From Lachnospiraceae bacterium AC2028 (GTDB lineage: Bacteria > Bacillota > Clostridia > Lachnospirales > Lachnospiraceae): DNA of 64,000 nt. Location of the stretch: positions 620,001 to 684,000 of the forward strand of contig JNJD01000006.1 in the NCBI GenBank assembly GCA_000702685.1, written 5' to 3'. Position numbers and translations under genes: made by a program. The number at the start of each line of letters is the position of its first letter. Position 1 is the stretch's first letter. This document shows, piece after piece, positions 1-9,382 of this stretch. Under the pieces are notes generated by a model, which did no database searches, had not been told where the DNA came from, and worked only from the letters and a program-made list of their open reading frames with translations.

Positions 1-1404
1 TCCGTCGGACAGTTCAACAAGCACATTGGAATCGTCATACAGTGAATAGCCGTGAGACAGTCCCTTATCAACAAGATACTGCGCAACCTCCCTGCGGCCT
101 TCGTTCTTGTCATTGGTATAAAGGGAATAAGATATCTTGAGTGTTGCAAGGGCAAGGCAGAACGCAAGAGCTGCCAGATACACCTTGCGGATCGCTCCGT
201 CATTTTCGGAAGCAAGCCAGTTGGTCAGTATCGGAAGGGACATATAAATGCATGTCGAAAAATATCTCGGGGTCAGGGTGGTATCGGTGAAAGCAAGGAA
301 GAAAGTCATCACCGCAAATCCCGCGATAAAGAAATGAACAAAGAACTGGTCGGACAATGCTTCCTTCGTATAGATATCCTCTCCGCCCAGGATTCCGGTA
401 CATCTGTTGAATTCTCTTGAGGTTCTTCTGACCATATAGAACATCAGAAAGATCATGATAAATGCGCAGACGGTCACAACGCCCCTGAGAGAAAGAACGC
501 TTCCTCCGGGAATGTATCCGAATATCTCAAGAAGACATCCTATGACCGACGAGACTCTCTCATACCAGATGCCGTTATTGATTGGAACAAAAGAGACCGA
601 TTCGTAAGTGGTGAAAATATACATCGATCTGATATAGACCGTATTGTAGACATATCCGATGAGTGCGAAGAACGATGCTCCCATCGCGATATAGAAAAGC
701 TTCATGTTCGAGCGCCATTTTTTCAGTGTGCCCTCCGCAATCCCGAACATGGCAAATGGTCTCCACAGTCCGCATATGAGAAGAGGCGCAAAGATTATCA
801 GGAAATATCTCACACCCGAAGCTCCGCAGATAATGCTGATGACTGCGAGAAGAACAAGCCTTATGGGATTGGGTCTTCCGTCGTACACATCCGCATCGAG
901 ACGTCTTACCAGTCCGAGGCACAGGAACATAAGTATCATGTGCGGCATATATGTGTTTCCGAGCTGCATATGCTGGGCTATAGCTTCCGAGATAGGAAGC
1001 AGAAGGATCGAAGAAGTCATGGCAATGTATCTTTTTTCATAGCCATGCATCATGTAAAAGTATGAAAGAACAAGAACAATATAAAAGACTATATTGGTGA
1101 TCGCCCTGACGAGAGCCCAGCTTGAAAAGATCTTTAACAGCGGAACAAAAAGAAGCTGGGTATAGGCGATACGGAATTCTGTCGAATAATACCAGTCGGG
1201 GCTGGCTATGTAATGACCGGTGTCTCCGAGAAGATCCGAAAATACCATTTCGGCGGACATATCGGAATCTATCCAGTTCTGTCCCCATACGATATTCAGT
1301 ATAAGAAGCAGCACAAAAGCCAGTCCGAGAGGCACAAAATATTTAAGTGCCGCGCGGTCACTGCCTGTAAATAATCCTTTGCTTCTCTTAGAACTCATAC
1401 TCAT
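1..1404 (-). CDS. Polytopic membrane protein, surface-sugar locus (3' end outside window)
   Basis: An open frame enters from the left edge and starts at 1404 (ATG; a second in-frame ATG at 1398). The translation begins MSMSSKRSKG and then alternates hydrophobic helices (e.g. VPLGLAFVLLLILNIVW, near residues 19-35) with short loops, giving roughly ten membrane segments. The frame is still open at base 1. It overlaps the end of manC by 17 bp, so it is translated as the last visible gene of the GDP-mannose operon. The topology fits a GT-C glycosyltransferase or a polysaccharide polymerase/flippase; the loop after helix 1 (residues about 36-60, QNWIDSDMSAEM) would face outward as in GT-C enzymes. 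I cannot name the family. The frame is clear, the function is not. Confidence 0.75.
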   Translation of the reverse strand, partial: MSMSSKRSKGLFTGSDRAALKYFVPLGLAFVLLLILNIVWGQNWIDSDMSAEMVFSDLLGDTGHYIASPDWYYSTEFRIAYTQLLFVPLLKIFSSWALVRAITNIVFYIVLVLSYFYMMHGYEKRYIAMTSSILLLPISEAIAQHMQLGNTYMPHMILMFLCLGLVRRLDADVYDGRPNPIRLVLLAVISIICGASGVRYFLIIFAPLLICGLWRPFAMFGIAEGTLKKWRSNMKLFYIAMGASFFALIGYVYNTVYIRSMYIFTTYESVSFVPINNGIWYERVSSVIGCLLEIFGYIPGGSVLSLRGVVTVCAFIMIFLMFYMVRRTSREFNRCTGILGGEDIYTKEALSDQFFVHFFIAGFAVMTFFLAFTDTTLTPRYFSTCIYMSLPILTNWLASENDGAIRKVYLAALAFCLALATLKISYSLYTNDKNEGRREVAQYLVDKGLSHGYSLYDDSNVLVELSDG

Positions 1405-2704
1405 ATTTGATCTTGTCACTTACGCTTATCTCATCGCCGTTCTGGACCTCAATAAGTTCAAGTCTTGTTTTGGCGATGACTGTATGTTTACATCCGACGG
1501 GAAGCTTTATGACATCTCCGTCACTTATCTCGATCTTTTGTCCGTCGATCACGGCGGTTCCCTGCCCTTCCGTCACGATCCACACCTCATCCCGTCTTTC
1601 GTGGGAATGATAATACATGTGATGACCCGGAAGAAGCGTTACCTTTATCGTAAGGCTGGTCTTGGAAGAATCCATTACCTTGAACGAACCCCAGCTCTTT
1701 TCGGAATACATGATCTCTCCGGCAACCTTGTCCACGATCGGCTTTATATAACTGGACTGATGCTTGTCGGAAACAAGTATTCCGTCGGGACCCGCTGCGA
1801 CAACCACATCTTTCAGGCCCATACATACGAGAGGAATATCCAGATCGTTTATAGCCGTGGTGTTTTCACAATCTCCGCCGAAAACGACATTTCCGAGAGA
1901 ATCCTCATCCATGGTCTCTGCCAGGGTGTTCCAGGTTCCGACATCCTTCCACTCTCCGGCAAATCTTATAACTCTTATATTCTCTTCATTCTCCAGAACG
2001 GCGTAGTCAAAGCTTATGCCTTCAAGAGATTCATATCTGTCCAAAAGATCTTCATAGCTTTTATATCCGATGAGCCTTCTTGCGATATCAAGGACATATC
2101 CGGCCCTGAAAGCAAACACTCCGGCATTCCAGAGAGCGCCGCCTTTTATCAGTTCTTCGGCTTCTTCTTCCGTGGGCTTTTCCTTAAAGCGCAGAACCGT
2201 GCTTACCGCATCCTTGCTCTCGGGAATGATGTATCCGTATTTTGCGGTGGGGAATGAAGGCTCCGTTCCGAGAAGGCATATTCCCTTTTCCTCCGAAAGA
2301 ACGGCTTCTTCAAGCTTCTCGAGTGCACGGAAATAATCATCACCGACATAGGGATCCACCGGGCAGACTATCACGGGATCTTCGGGCGCAATTCCCTTTT
2401 TATCCGCAAGATACGCAACGGAAAGAACTATCGCGGGAAAAGTATCCCTTCTGCAGGGTTCGGGCGAAACATCCACCTTATCCCCGAGCTGGTTGGCAAG
2501 CGCCGAAAGCTGCTGCTTCGATGCCGCCACGGTCACATTGGATTCCGGAGAAACGGAAGTGATCTGGCGGTAAACGCGCTGCACCATGGATTCGGGTTCA
2601 CCTTCCGGTGAAGTGAATATCCTGATGAACTGTTTACTTCTTACTTCATTCGAAAGCGGCCAGAGCCTTCTGCCCGAGCCGCCTGAAAGCAAAACGATAT
2701 TCAT
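1388..2704 (-). CDS. manC: Mannose-1-phosphate guanylyltransferase with C-terminal cupin (type II PMI/GMP)
   Basis: Makes GDP-mannose from mannose-1-phosphate and GTP. Residues 5-16 hold the nucleotidyltransferase signature LLSGGSGRRLWP and residues 24-30 the KQFIRIF segment. The C-terminal hundred residues form a cupin (LPGHHMYYHSHERRDEVW, HxH...E metal ligands) typical of bifunctional phosphomannose isomerase/GMP enzymes. At 438 residues it is slightly short for the family (about 460-480). The stop codon of gmd upstream shares its last base with this start (2704), so the two are translationally coupled. The cytoplasmic product is the direct substrate of Gmd. A pure GMP without isomerase activity is possible, since the cupin's activity cannot be judged by eye. 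Confidence 0.93.
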   Translation of the reverse strand: MNIVLLSGGSGRRLWPLSNEVRSKQFIRIFTSPEGEPESMVQRVYRQITSVSPESNVTVAASKQQLSALANQLGDKVDVSPEPCRRDTFPAIVLSVAYLADKKGIAPEDPVIVCPVDPYVGDDYFRALEKLEEAVLSEEKGICLLGTEPSFPTAKYGYIIPESKDAVSTVLRFKEKPTEEEAEELIKGGALWNAGVFAFRAGYVLDIARRLIGYKSYEDLLDRYESLEGISFDYAVLENEENIRVIRFAGEWKDVGTWNTLAETMDEDSLGNVVFGGDCENTTAINDLDIPLVCMGLKDVVVAAGPDGILVSDKHQSSYIKPIVDKVAGEIMYSEKSWGSFKVMDSSKTSLTIKVTLLPGHHMYYHSHERRDEVWIVTEGQGTAVIDGQKIEISDGDVIKLPVGCKHTVIAKTRLELIEVQNGDEISVSDKIKYEYEF

Positions 2705-3744
2705 TATCTGTTTGCTGCCTCCAAAGAAACCTTCTTGATATCGGCTTCGGTCATCATCTTAACAAGCTCTTCAAAGCTTGTCTCCGAAGGGTTCCACTTA
2801 AGCTCTTCAGCTGCCTTGGAAGGATCTCCGAGAAGATTGACAACATCGGTGGGTCTGAAGAAATCGGGGCTGACTTCGACAATCACTCTGCCCGTAGCCT
2901 TATCGATTCCCTTCTCATCTATTCCTTCACCCTTGAATTCAAGTTCTATTCCCGCATGATGGAAAGCAAGCGTGCAGAACTCTCTTACGGAGTGCTGTAC
3001 ACCCGTCGCTATTACATAATCATCGGGCTTGTCATTCTGGAGCATGAGATACATGCATTTTACATAGTCACCCGCAAAGCCCCAGTCACGAAGCGAAGAA
3101 AGATTGCCGAGATAAAGCTTGTCCTGAAGACCTGCGGCGATACGTGCTGCGGCGAGGGTAATCTTCCTGGTAACAAAGGTCTCTCCGCGTCTGGGTGATT
3201 CATGGTTGAAAAGAATGCCCGAGCATGCGAACATTCCGTATGCTTCCCTGTACTCCTTGACGATCCAGTAGCCGTACTGCTTGGCAACGGCGTAGGGTGA
3301 ATAAGGATGGAAGGGAGTCTTCTCGCTCTGGGGAACTTCTTCCACCTTGCCGTAAAGCTCCGAAGTGGATGCCTGATAGATACGGCAGGTCCGGATCTGA
3401 CCGGTAACCCTTACGGCTTCGAGAACCCTGAGAACGCCTGTCGCATCGACATCGGCGGTAAATTCGGGAACATCAAAAGAAACCTGCACATGGCTCTGTG
3501 CGGCAAGATTGTATATCTCATCGGGACGGATGGTTCCGATCAGATTGACGAGACTCAGCGAATCTCCGAGATCTCCGAAGTGAAGGAAGAAATCATTCCT
3601 GCCTTCGAGATGTGCTATCCTTTCACGGTAATCAACGGAAGATCTCCTTATCATACCGTGTACTTCATATCCTTTTTCAAGAAGGAACTCGGCCAGATAG
3701 CTTCCGTCCTGTCCGGTGATTCCCGTAATAAGTGCTTTCTTCAT
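2704..3744 (-). CDS. gmd: GDP-mannose 4,6-dehydratase
   Basis: Converts GDP-D-mannose to GDP-4-keto-6-deoxy-mannose. The N-terminal Rossmann motif is [10 protein letters not shown] (residues 8-17). The SDR catalytic set is visible: serine/threonine in ASTSELYG (125-132) and Tyr151/Lys155 in YSPYAVAK. Length 346 is normal. It abuts the aminotransferase upstream (stop and start share base 3744) and manC downstream, so the three enzymes form a tight cassette. With the neighbouring aminotransferase the expected end product is a GDP-4-amino-4,6-dideoxyhexose such as GDP-perosamine; no fucose synthase (Fcl) gene is seen in the window, which argues against GDP-fucose as the product. Confidence 0.95.
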   Translation of the reverse strand: MKKALITGITGQDGSYLAEFLLEKGYEVHGMIRRSSVDYRERIAHLEGRNDFFLHFGDLGDSLSLVNLIGTIRPDEIYNLAAQSHVQVSFDVPEFTADVDATGVLRVLEAVRVTGQIRTCRIYQASTSELYGKVEEVPQSEKTPFHPYSPYAVAKQYGYWIVKEYREAYGMFACSGILFNHESPRRGETFVTRKITLAAARIAAGLQDKLYLGNLSSLRDWGFAGDYVKCMYLMLQNDKPDDYVIATGVQHSVREFCTLAFHHAGIELEFKGEGIDEKGIDKATGRVIVEVSPDFFRPTDVVNLLGDPSKAAEELKWNPSETSFEELVKMMTEADIKKVSLEAANR

Positions 3745-4955
3745 TACACAGCTCCGATCTGTTTTCTGTAATATGCAGCAAGCTTCTTGACTGCGGCGAT
3801 CGTGTCTTCGATATCCTTATCGGTCATCTTGGGATAGAGAGGAATGCTCATGATGCCTTTATAGATTTCCTCGGCCACGGGACAGAGTCCCTTTTCATAA
3901 CCCAGATGTCTGTAATAAGGGAACCAGTATACCGGAACATAATGTATCTGGCACTGGACATTCTCCGCACTCATCGCATCGAAAAATTCGCGTCTCGTGC
4001 AGGTCAGCTTGTCGAGATCAAGCCTGATGACATACAGATGTCTTGAAGTGTCCGATTCGGGAATCTCCTTCTGGACTATGATGCCCGGAACATCCGCAAA
4101 TGCCTTGTCATAAGCTTCAACGATCCTCTTGCGCTTTTCGACGAATTCATCGATACGGTCCATCTGGCTCATAAGGAGAGCTGCCTGGAAATCGGTCATC
4201 CTGTAATTGTATCCGAGACTTATCTCCTCGTAATACCAGGGGCCCTCATGAGGAGCGTCTTCCATTTCCTCTTCTTCATGAGTGATGCCGTGCGCGTGTG
4301 CAAGGACCAGCTTCTTATAATAATCTTCATTGTTGGTGAGGATCGCACCGCCTTCGCCCGCGGTGACAGTCTTCACGGGATGGAACGAAAAGCAGGTCAT
4401 ATCGGCGATATTGCCGACCATCTTCCCGTTATATGAAGAGCCGATCGAATGAGCGGCGTCTTCGATGAAAACAAGACCAAACTCATCACATATCGCACGG
4501 ATCTCATCAGCCTTTACAACCTGTCCGGTATAATCAACGGCGATGACAGCCTTTGTCTTATCGGTGATATGTGCTCTTATGCTTTCGGGATCTATGTTAT
4601 AGGTTTCCGGATCGATATCCGCGAATACGGGTTTTGCCCCGCAGTAAAGAACGCAGTTGGCGGATGCTGCGAATGTGATGGGCGTGGTGATGACTTCATC
4701 GCCCTCTTTTATGCCGGCCGCAATGCAGGCACAATGAAGAGCACTGGTCCCGCTGTTGACCACTACCGCATATTTTGCGCCGGTATATGATGACAGTCTT
4801 TCCTCGGCTTCCCTGACCTTGGGGCCGCAGGTGATATAAGGTCCCGTAAGAACGTTCTTAACGGCTTCGATATCCTCATCAGATATCCACTGTCTGCCAT
4901 AAAAGATCTTATCTTCTCTGACAGGCTTTCCGCCGAGTATTGCAGGTAATTCCAT
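3744..4955 (-). CDS. DegT/DnrJ/EryC1 sugar aminotransferase (PseC-like)
   Basis: PLP-dependent sugar aminotransferase. Landmarks from the chosen start: NSGTSAL (68-74), EDAAH (165-169, the aspartate contacts the pyridine nitrogen) and the Schiff-base lysine in [14 protein letters not shown] (Lys195). The start at 4955 is preferred over an upstream in-frame ATG at 4988 because AAAGGA lies 7-8 bases before it; the longer form would also overlap the previous gene. The sequence around the lysine and the [15 protein letters not shown] segment resemble PseC (pseudaminic acid pathway) more than the GNKT-type lysine segment of perosamine synthases. The gmd and manC neighbours nevertheless imply that GDP-4-keto-6-deoxymannose is the substrate. 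Class is certain, substrate is inferred. Confidence 0.88.
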   Translation of the reverse strand: MELPAILGGKPVREDKIFYGRQWISDEDIEAVKNVLTGPYITCGPKVREAEERLSSYTGAKYAVVVNSGTSALHCACIAAGIKEGDEVITTPITFAASANCVLYCGAKPVFADIDPETYNIDPESIRAHITDKTKAVIAVDYTGQVVKADEIRAICDEFGLVFIEDAAHSIGSSYNGKMVGNIADMTCFSFHPVKTVTAGEGGAILTNNEDYYKKLVLAHAHGITHEEEEMEDAPHEGPWYYEEISLGYNYRMTDFQAALLMSQMDRIDEFVEKRKRIVEAYDKAFADVPGIIVQKEIPESDTSRHLYVIRLDLDKLTCTRREFFDAMSAENVQCQIHYVPVYWFPYYRHLGYEKGLCPVAEEIYKGIMSIPLYPKMTDKDIEDTIAAVKKLAAYYRKQIGAV

Positions 4956-4977
4956 TTCAGATCCTTTCAATGGGCAT

Positions 4978-5736
4978 TTACTGCTCATTCCTTCTTCTCG
5001 CCCTGTTTCTGATGGCGTTATATTTCTTGATATTCATCCTCTCGGATATACGTGCTACGTGATAAAATACAGGCTTCAGACGGCATGCTTCCTCGGGGGT
5101 TATGACATGATAAAGGTTCTCTCTGAGGAATTCAAAAATGGTCTCCCTGCCGTCGAGGTTCTCATTGTTCGTAGAGATGCACATTGTGAGAACACCCTTT
5201 TTATGATGCTTCCATGAAGGCGATACAGGGATGAACTTTACGCCTTCGATCATATAAGGCTTTCTGCTCATGCCGTCGGAAAAATAATTGATCCCAAGCT
5301 TCTTGCATGCTCTTACGGTATTAAGGTCGTAAGAATGATTGGGAGCGGCGAAAATCTCCGTATCAAGCCCCTGCTGTGCCAGAATATGCTTTCCTTCCCT
5401 GAGCTTTTTGAGCTGGGAATCATAGCTCATTCCCGCGTACTCTGTGGAGACATCACCGGAAATGAGGCCTATGCTCTTGCCTGTCGCAAGATGGTAGGTT
5501 CCGTGCATGGCAATCCCGTAGCCTTCATCCTTGAGGTCACGGACGAATTTCCAGAAATCCCTGTTTACGGTATCCTTGACGAGTTTGGGATCCCTGTTTT
5601 CGGGAATCACGCAGAGAAGCGGCTTAATGCCGGTCTCATCGAAAAACGCCTTGAAAATATCAAATTTCTGCCTGTCGAGTGTGGGGCAGATATCTTCAAG
5701 TCTTACCAATATCGGATAATCCACTTTTTTCGCCAT
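4978..5736 (-). CDS. Polysaccharide deacetylase-like protein (DUF2334-type)
   Basis: About 252 residues starting MAKKVDYPILVRLEDICP. The N-terminal LVRLEDICPT segment and the central GYGIAMHGTYH (Gly-x-x-His near residue 95) match the degenerate NodB-like fold of DUF2334 proteins, in which a D...H..H metal site is set in a TIM-type barrel; a second conserved-looking stretch is FAAPNHSYD. Start at 5736 has AAGGAG nine bases upstream; the alternative GTG 18 bases earlier overlaps that site. It is the first gene of the sugar operon, 22 bp before the aminotransferase. Probable role: deacetylation or trimming of the surface glycan or a precursor. No signal peptide is visible, so a cytoplasmic location is likely. 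Confidence 0.7.
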   Translation of the reverse strand: MAKKVDYPILVRLEDICPTLDRQKFDIFKAFFDETGIKPLLCVIPENRDPKLVKDTVNRDFWKFVRDLKDEGYGIAMHGTYHLATGKSIGLISGDVSTEYAGMSYDSQLKKLREGKHILAQQGLDTEIFAAPNHSYDLNTVRACKKLGINYFSDGMSRKPYMIEGVKFIPVSPSWKHHKKGVLTMCISTNNENLDGRETIFEFLRENLYHVITPEEACRLKPVFYHVARISERMNIKKYNAIRNRARRRNEQ

Positions 5737-5881
5737 AAGTAAGGTCTCCTTCACTGATAAAAAACCGCATGCACAATAAACCCATAATTATATACATTTT
5801 ATGATATTTTGGGCATTTAGGCAACTTAAGGATATATTAAGGAAAGACCCGTGATCAAGAAAGGGGCACACCGCCCTCACC

Positions 5882-7021
5882 CTAAGGCGAAGTTGCCATC
5901 ATTGCCCAGTGAAATCCGGGGCTGGTTCTCCAGCTGTCTCCCGGATCGAATTCGTTATCCTTTATCACCAGTCTGTCATTGATCCCGTCGTAAAGCACGA
6001 CTTTTCCTTCAAGAATGAAGTAATCCAGCCTCAGTCCGGAGTCATAGTGAACAGGATCGGTTATGATCATATAATCCTCGGTCAGCTCATATGTCATGGT
6101 TATGGGCACCAGGCTGCCTTCTTCCGAACCGAACATTCCGTCCGAAGGATAAAAGAGCGTACCCGTTCCGTCTCCGAAAATGCTGAAAAACTGTTCTCCG
6201 TCCGCATACCATGTTCCGGTAAGCTCATCCGGATCAAATGTGTAAGCGGAATCCGGAGTGGGAGGTACGGCACCGGATGAAACATCATCGCCGGATGCCA
6301 GTCTCATTCTCAGTAATTCTTCATCCCACCCGGTTTCTTCCAAAACAGAAGAAAGCAGATCATCGTCGGATAAGAGGTATGCAACGAGTTCAAGTGGAAG
6401 GTCGGATTCGGTGATATCTTCCACGATAAGTGCGGCATCATCGTCCGAAACGACAGTGACCTTCTGACCGGCATTAAGCTTATCGGTCCCGGATTCTTCA
6501 CCGTCTTCGTCAAGCCCCGTAACCTCCGCTTTGCCTGTGGTAAGATACAGCACGCTGTTTCCGTTTTCATCCGAATCGATGTATCCGCTTGTTCCGCGGA
6601 TACCGATGATCATGGTGGAGGTAGAGATATCCAGTTCTTCATCATCTTCAAGCGGTCTTTCGATATTGAAAAAGAGTCTTCCTTCATCAAGCGAAAGATA
6701 CAGTCTTTTCCCCTTTTGGGTAAAGGAAGCGGTACTCTTTTCCATAAGAGTGACCACACGGTCTTCATTAAGAAGGATCCATGCCTGAGATTCCTTTTTG
6801 GTCTTAATGACATTTCCGTTCGTAAGCCTTCTGTTCTCCGAAGCCTCAAGAACTTTTCCGTTTTCCGCCAAAAGAGAGATCTCACCGTCAAATCTCAAAA
6901 GACGCATCGACGTGGCGGCCCTATGGCTTCTCAGGGCTGTCAGGATAACGATCATTACCGCTGAGATAACGACAGCACCTGCGATACAGCCTACGATCAG
7001 TTTTTTATTTACTGTTTTCAT
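5882..7021 (-). CDS. FecR-domain membrane protein
   Basis: From the start at 7021 (MKTVNKKLIVG) one N-terminal membrane helix (residues 5-28) is followed by a FecR-type beta domain (about 35-160: RRLTNGNVIKTKKESQAWI, then STSTMIIGIRGTSGYI). The C-terminal part is acidic and includes a lipocalin-like stretch (DELTGTWYADGEQFFS). An in-frame ATG at 7039 and a GTG at 7102 are alternatives; none has a strong ribosome site, so the start is uncertain. FecR domains of this GIRGT type usually sit outside the membrane. No anti-sigma partner or ECF sigma gene is adjacent, so this is an orphan sensor or scaffold rather than a classic FecIR system. About 379 residues. Confidence 0.75.
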   Translation of the reverse strand: MKTVNKKLIVGCIAGAVVISAVMIVILTALRSHRAATSMRLLRFDGEISLLAENGKVLEASENRRLTNGNVIKTKKESQAWILLNEDRVVTLMEKSTASFTQKGKRLYLSLDEGRLFFNIERPLEDDEELDISTSTMIIGIRGTSGYIDSDENGNSVLYLTTGKAEVTGLDEDGEESGTDKLNAGQKVTVVSDDDAALIVEDITESDLPLELVAYLLSDDDLLSSVLEETGWDEELLRMRLASGDDVSSGAVPPTPDSAYTFDPDELTGTWYADGEQFFSIFGDGTGTLFYPSDGMFGSEEGSLVPITMTYELTEDYMIITDPVHYDSGLRLDYFILEGKVVLYDGINDRLVIKDNEFDPGDSWRTSPGFHWAMMATSP

Positions 7022-7163
7022 ATCATTAATGATCCGCATTCCATTCTGTATTTCCCTGAAGTTTTTCTTTTCGGTCTTCAGGGTACTTATCAAATATATC
7101 ACGGGATAATACCCGCTGCATAGCCGATCGGTCTTTCATCTCGGCAATCCCAAAAAAGCGGCG

Positions 7164-7195
7164 AAAAAAATCCCGAAACCGTTAAGGTTTCGGGA
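7164..7195 (-). terminator. Rho-independent terminator after the tRNA-Val/Met/Thr cluster
   Basis: On the minus strand CCCGAAACC pairs with GGTTTCGGG around a five-base loop and is followed by a run of seven T. It sits 5 bases after the 3' end of tRNA-Thr. Confidence 0.9.
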
Positions 7196-7199
7196 TCAG

Positions 7200-7272
7200 A
7201 GCTGATGACCAGAATCGAACTGGTGACCTCCGCCTTACCAAGGCGACGCTCTACCGACTGAGCCACATCAGC
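7200..7272 (-). tRNA. tRNA-Thr(GGT)
   Basis: Acceptor stem GCTGATG/CATCAGC, D arm, a TTGGTAA anticodon loop with anticodon GGT, and a T arm CCAG-TTCGATT-CTGG. It is the last of three tandem tRNA genes with almost no spacing, presumably one transcript. Confidence 0.95.
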
Positions 7273-7273
7273 G

Positions 7274-7347
7274 TAGCGAGGGGGAGATTCGAACTCTCGA
7301 CACCGCGGGTATGAACCGCGTGCTCTAGCCAACTGAGCTACCTCGCC
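7274..7347 (-). tRNA. tRNA-Met(CAT), elongator type
   Basis: Acceptor GGCGAGG pairs with CCTCGCT (G-U at 1-72). The anticodon stem CGCGG/CCGCG encloses TTCATAC with anticodon CAT. The G-U first pair and the CTAGAGC D arm fit elongator rather than initiator tRNA-Met; tRNA-Ile2 (modified CAT) is a less likely alternative. Confidence 0.9.
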
Positions 7348-7356
7348 TAAAAAAAA

Positions 7357-7429
7357 TGGAACCTATAGGGCTCGAACCTATGACCCTCTGCTTGTAAGGC
7401 AGATGCTCTCCCAGCTGAGCTAAGATTCC
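7357..7429 (-). tRNA. tRNA-Val(TAC)
   Basis: Acceptor GGAATCT/AGGTTCC (one G-U pair), discriminator A, anticodon stem TCTGC/GCAGA with loop CTTACAA, anticodon TAC. First gene of the Val-Met-Thr cluster. Confidence 0.94.
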
Positions 7430-7526
7430 ATTTTGTCTTCGGCTTTCGCCGACCGACAAAGGCTATTTTACATATCTGAAGCTCTATTGTCAACAAAAAA
7501 TTTTACTTTTTTCAAAAGTTTTTCAG

Positions 7527-7595
7527 GTGAACGGGGGGACGGTTCTGCCGTTCACTTTGAACCTCAGTGAACGGCAGAACCGTCCCCTCGTTCAC
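7527..7595. repeat. Palindromic repeat, copy 1 (GGGGACGGTTC family)
   Basis: Two 30-base arms (7527-7556 and 7566-7595) are inverted copies with 29/30 matches around a nine-base loop. Arm core GGGGACGGTTCTGCC. It begins 6 bases beyond the argS stop and could act as a 3' stabilising hairpin. A second copy of the same family lies inside queH at 10671-10731. Confidence 0.92.
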
Positions 7596-7600
7596 CTCGT

Positions 7601-9364
7601 TTACATCCTGTCGGGAGCGGAGAAACCGAGCAGATCGATGCAGGTTTCAAGCACCTTTCTGGTAAAGTCGATAAGGGCGATATATTCTCCTTTTTTAGTC
7701 TCATCTTCCTCGGAAAGGATCTTGGTCTCGTGATAGAAGGAGTTGAGCGCATTTGCAAGGTCATAGATATATGCGCAGATTCTGTGAGGAGCAAGCTCAG
7801 TCGCCGCGCTCTCCATAGTCTGGGCGAATGAGGAAAGAGCCTTCATAAGGTCCTTCTCGGATGCATTGACGGGTGTTCCGATCTTAAGCGAGGATACATC
7901 TCCTCCCTGAGCCTTGTATTTGGCGATAATGGACTTGATACGGACAATCGTGTAGAGGATGTAAGGACCTGTATTTCCTTCGAAGGAAATGAACCTCTCC
8001 ATATCGAATACATAATCCTTGACGGCCTGGTTGGAAAGATCTCCGTAAAGGAGCGCGGAAAGACCTACGAGGTTTGCTGTTTCCCTTGCCTCGGCATCGT
8101 CAATGTCCTTGTTTTCTTTTATCTTCGTATACATCTCATCCTGGATGTCGGTGATGAGACTCTCGAGACGCATGACTCCGCCGTCACGGGTCTTGAAGGG
8201 CTTGCCGTCCTTGCCGTTCATCGTACCGAATCCGATGTGGGAAAGAGTCACCTTATCGGAAACAAGGCCTGCCTTGATCGCAGCCCTGAATACCTGCTCG
8301 AAATACAGGTCCTGGCGCTTATCGGTGATATAGATGATCTGCGCGGGATCGTACTTGGCAACGCGCTCCTTGATGGTCGCAAGATCGGTGGTGTTGTAAA
8401 GGCTCGCACCGTCGGACTTAACGACGATACAGGGAGGGATCTCCTTGGTATCGGTATCCTTCTTTACATCAATGACGAGCGCGCCTTCGCTCTCATATGC
8501 AACGCCGCTCTCCTTCATCTCCCTGACCATATCGGGGATAAGGTACTGAACGGTGCTCTCGCCGTTCCAGAGATCGAAGTCGACATGAAGTCTTTCATAG
8601 ATGCGCTTCATATCGTTAACGGATACATTGATTATGTGATCCCAGAGAGCGCGGTATCCCCTTACACCGCTCTGAAGCTTGAGAGTCGCCTCGAGAGCCC
8701 TTGCATTGTAATCGGGATCTTCCTTGCTCTTTGCGGATGCGGTGGGATAGATCTCTTCGAGATCCCTTACGGTGAAGGGAGGCTCCTTCGGATATTCTCC
8801 GGTATATGATTCGTCAAAGTAAGGAAGCTCGGGATGTCTTTCCTGTATCTCGACCATAACAAGTCCCATGGGCTTGCCCCAGTCTCCCATATGCACATCA
8901 CCGATGACATTGTGACCCATATACTTGAGGATGCGCTTGATGCTCTCACCGATTATCGCGGGACGCAGGTGTCCGACATGGAGGGCCTTGGCGACATTGG
9001 GTCCGCCGTAGTCAACGATTATGGTCTTGGATTCCGGAAGATCGATGCCGTACTTTTCATCTCCGGCCATTTTCTTCACGTAATCGGCAAGGAAAACGGG
9101 ACTGATGTTCATATTGATGAAACCGGGCATTACGGCTTCCACAGAGTCAAATGCATTACTGTCCTTAAGGATCCCGACTACAGCATCGGCGATCGCCTTG
9201 GGTGCGCATTTGAATTCCTTGGCAAGTGCCATTGCACCGTTGCACTGATACTCACACAGGTCGGGGCGGTTGGATACGGAAACCTTGCCGGCCTCCTTCT
9301 TATATCCTGCCTTCTCAAAGGCATTTCCGACTTCTTCACTTAACAGATCAAGAATACTTTTCAT
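7601..9364 (-). CDS. argS: Arginine-tRNA ligase
   Basis: Class I aminoacyl-tRNA synthetase charging tRNA-Arg. The N-terminal additional domain (1-110) is followed by VDYGGPNVAKALHVGHLRP with the HIGH-type motif HVGH at 129-132 and the typical MGDWGKPMG just after. The C-terminal anticodon-binding domain ends in DLLGFSAPDRM, the usual family ending. 587 residues is a normal length. Single gene: 150 bp downstream lie the tRNA genes, and the GGGGACGGTTC palindrome follows its stop codon. The upstream zinc-ribbon protein ends 19 bp before it and may be cotranscribed. Confidence 0.97.
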   Translation of the reverse strand: MKSILDLLSEEVGNAFEKAGYKKEAGKVSVSNRPDLCEYQCNGAMALAKEFKCAPKAIADAVVGILKDSNAFDSVEAVMPGFINMNISPVFLADYVKKMAGDEKYGIDLPESKTIIVDYGGPNVAKALHVGHLRPAIIGESIKRILKYMGHNVIGDVHMGDWGKPMGLVMVEIQERHPELPYFDESYTGEYPKEPPFTVRDLEEIYPTASAKSKEDPDYNARALEATLKLQSGVRGYRALWDHIINVSVNDMKRIYERLHVDFDLWNGESTVQYLIPDMVREMKESGVAYESEGALVIDVKKDTDTKEIPPCIVVKSDGASLYNTTDLATIKERVAKYDPAQIIYITDKRQDLYFEQVFRAAIKAGLVSDKVTLSHIGFGTMNGKDGKPFKTRDGGVMRLESLITDIQDEMYTKIKENKDIDDAEARETANLVGLSALLYGDLSNQAVKDYVFDMERFISFEGNTGPYILYTIVRIKSIIAKYKAQGGDVSSLKIGTPVNASEKDLMKALSSFAQTMESAATELAPHRICAYIYDLANALNSFYHETKILSEEDETKKGEYIALIDFTRKVLETCIDLLGFSAPDRM

Positions 9365-9382
9365 GAAAACTCCTTAAATACT

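Noticed and set aside
1220-2257. A 345-codon frame opposite manC
   Set aside because: Antisense to a clear sugar nucleotidyltransferase; composition artefact.
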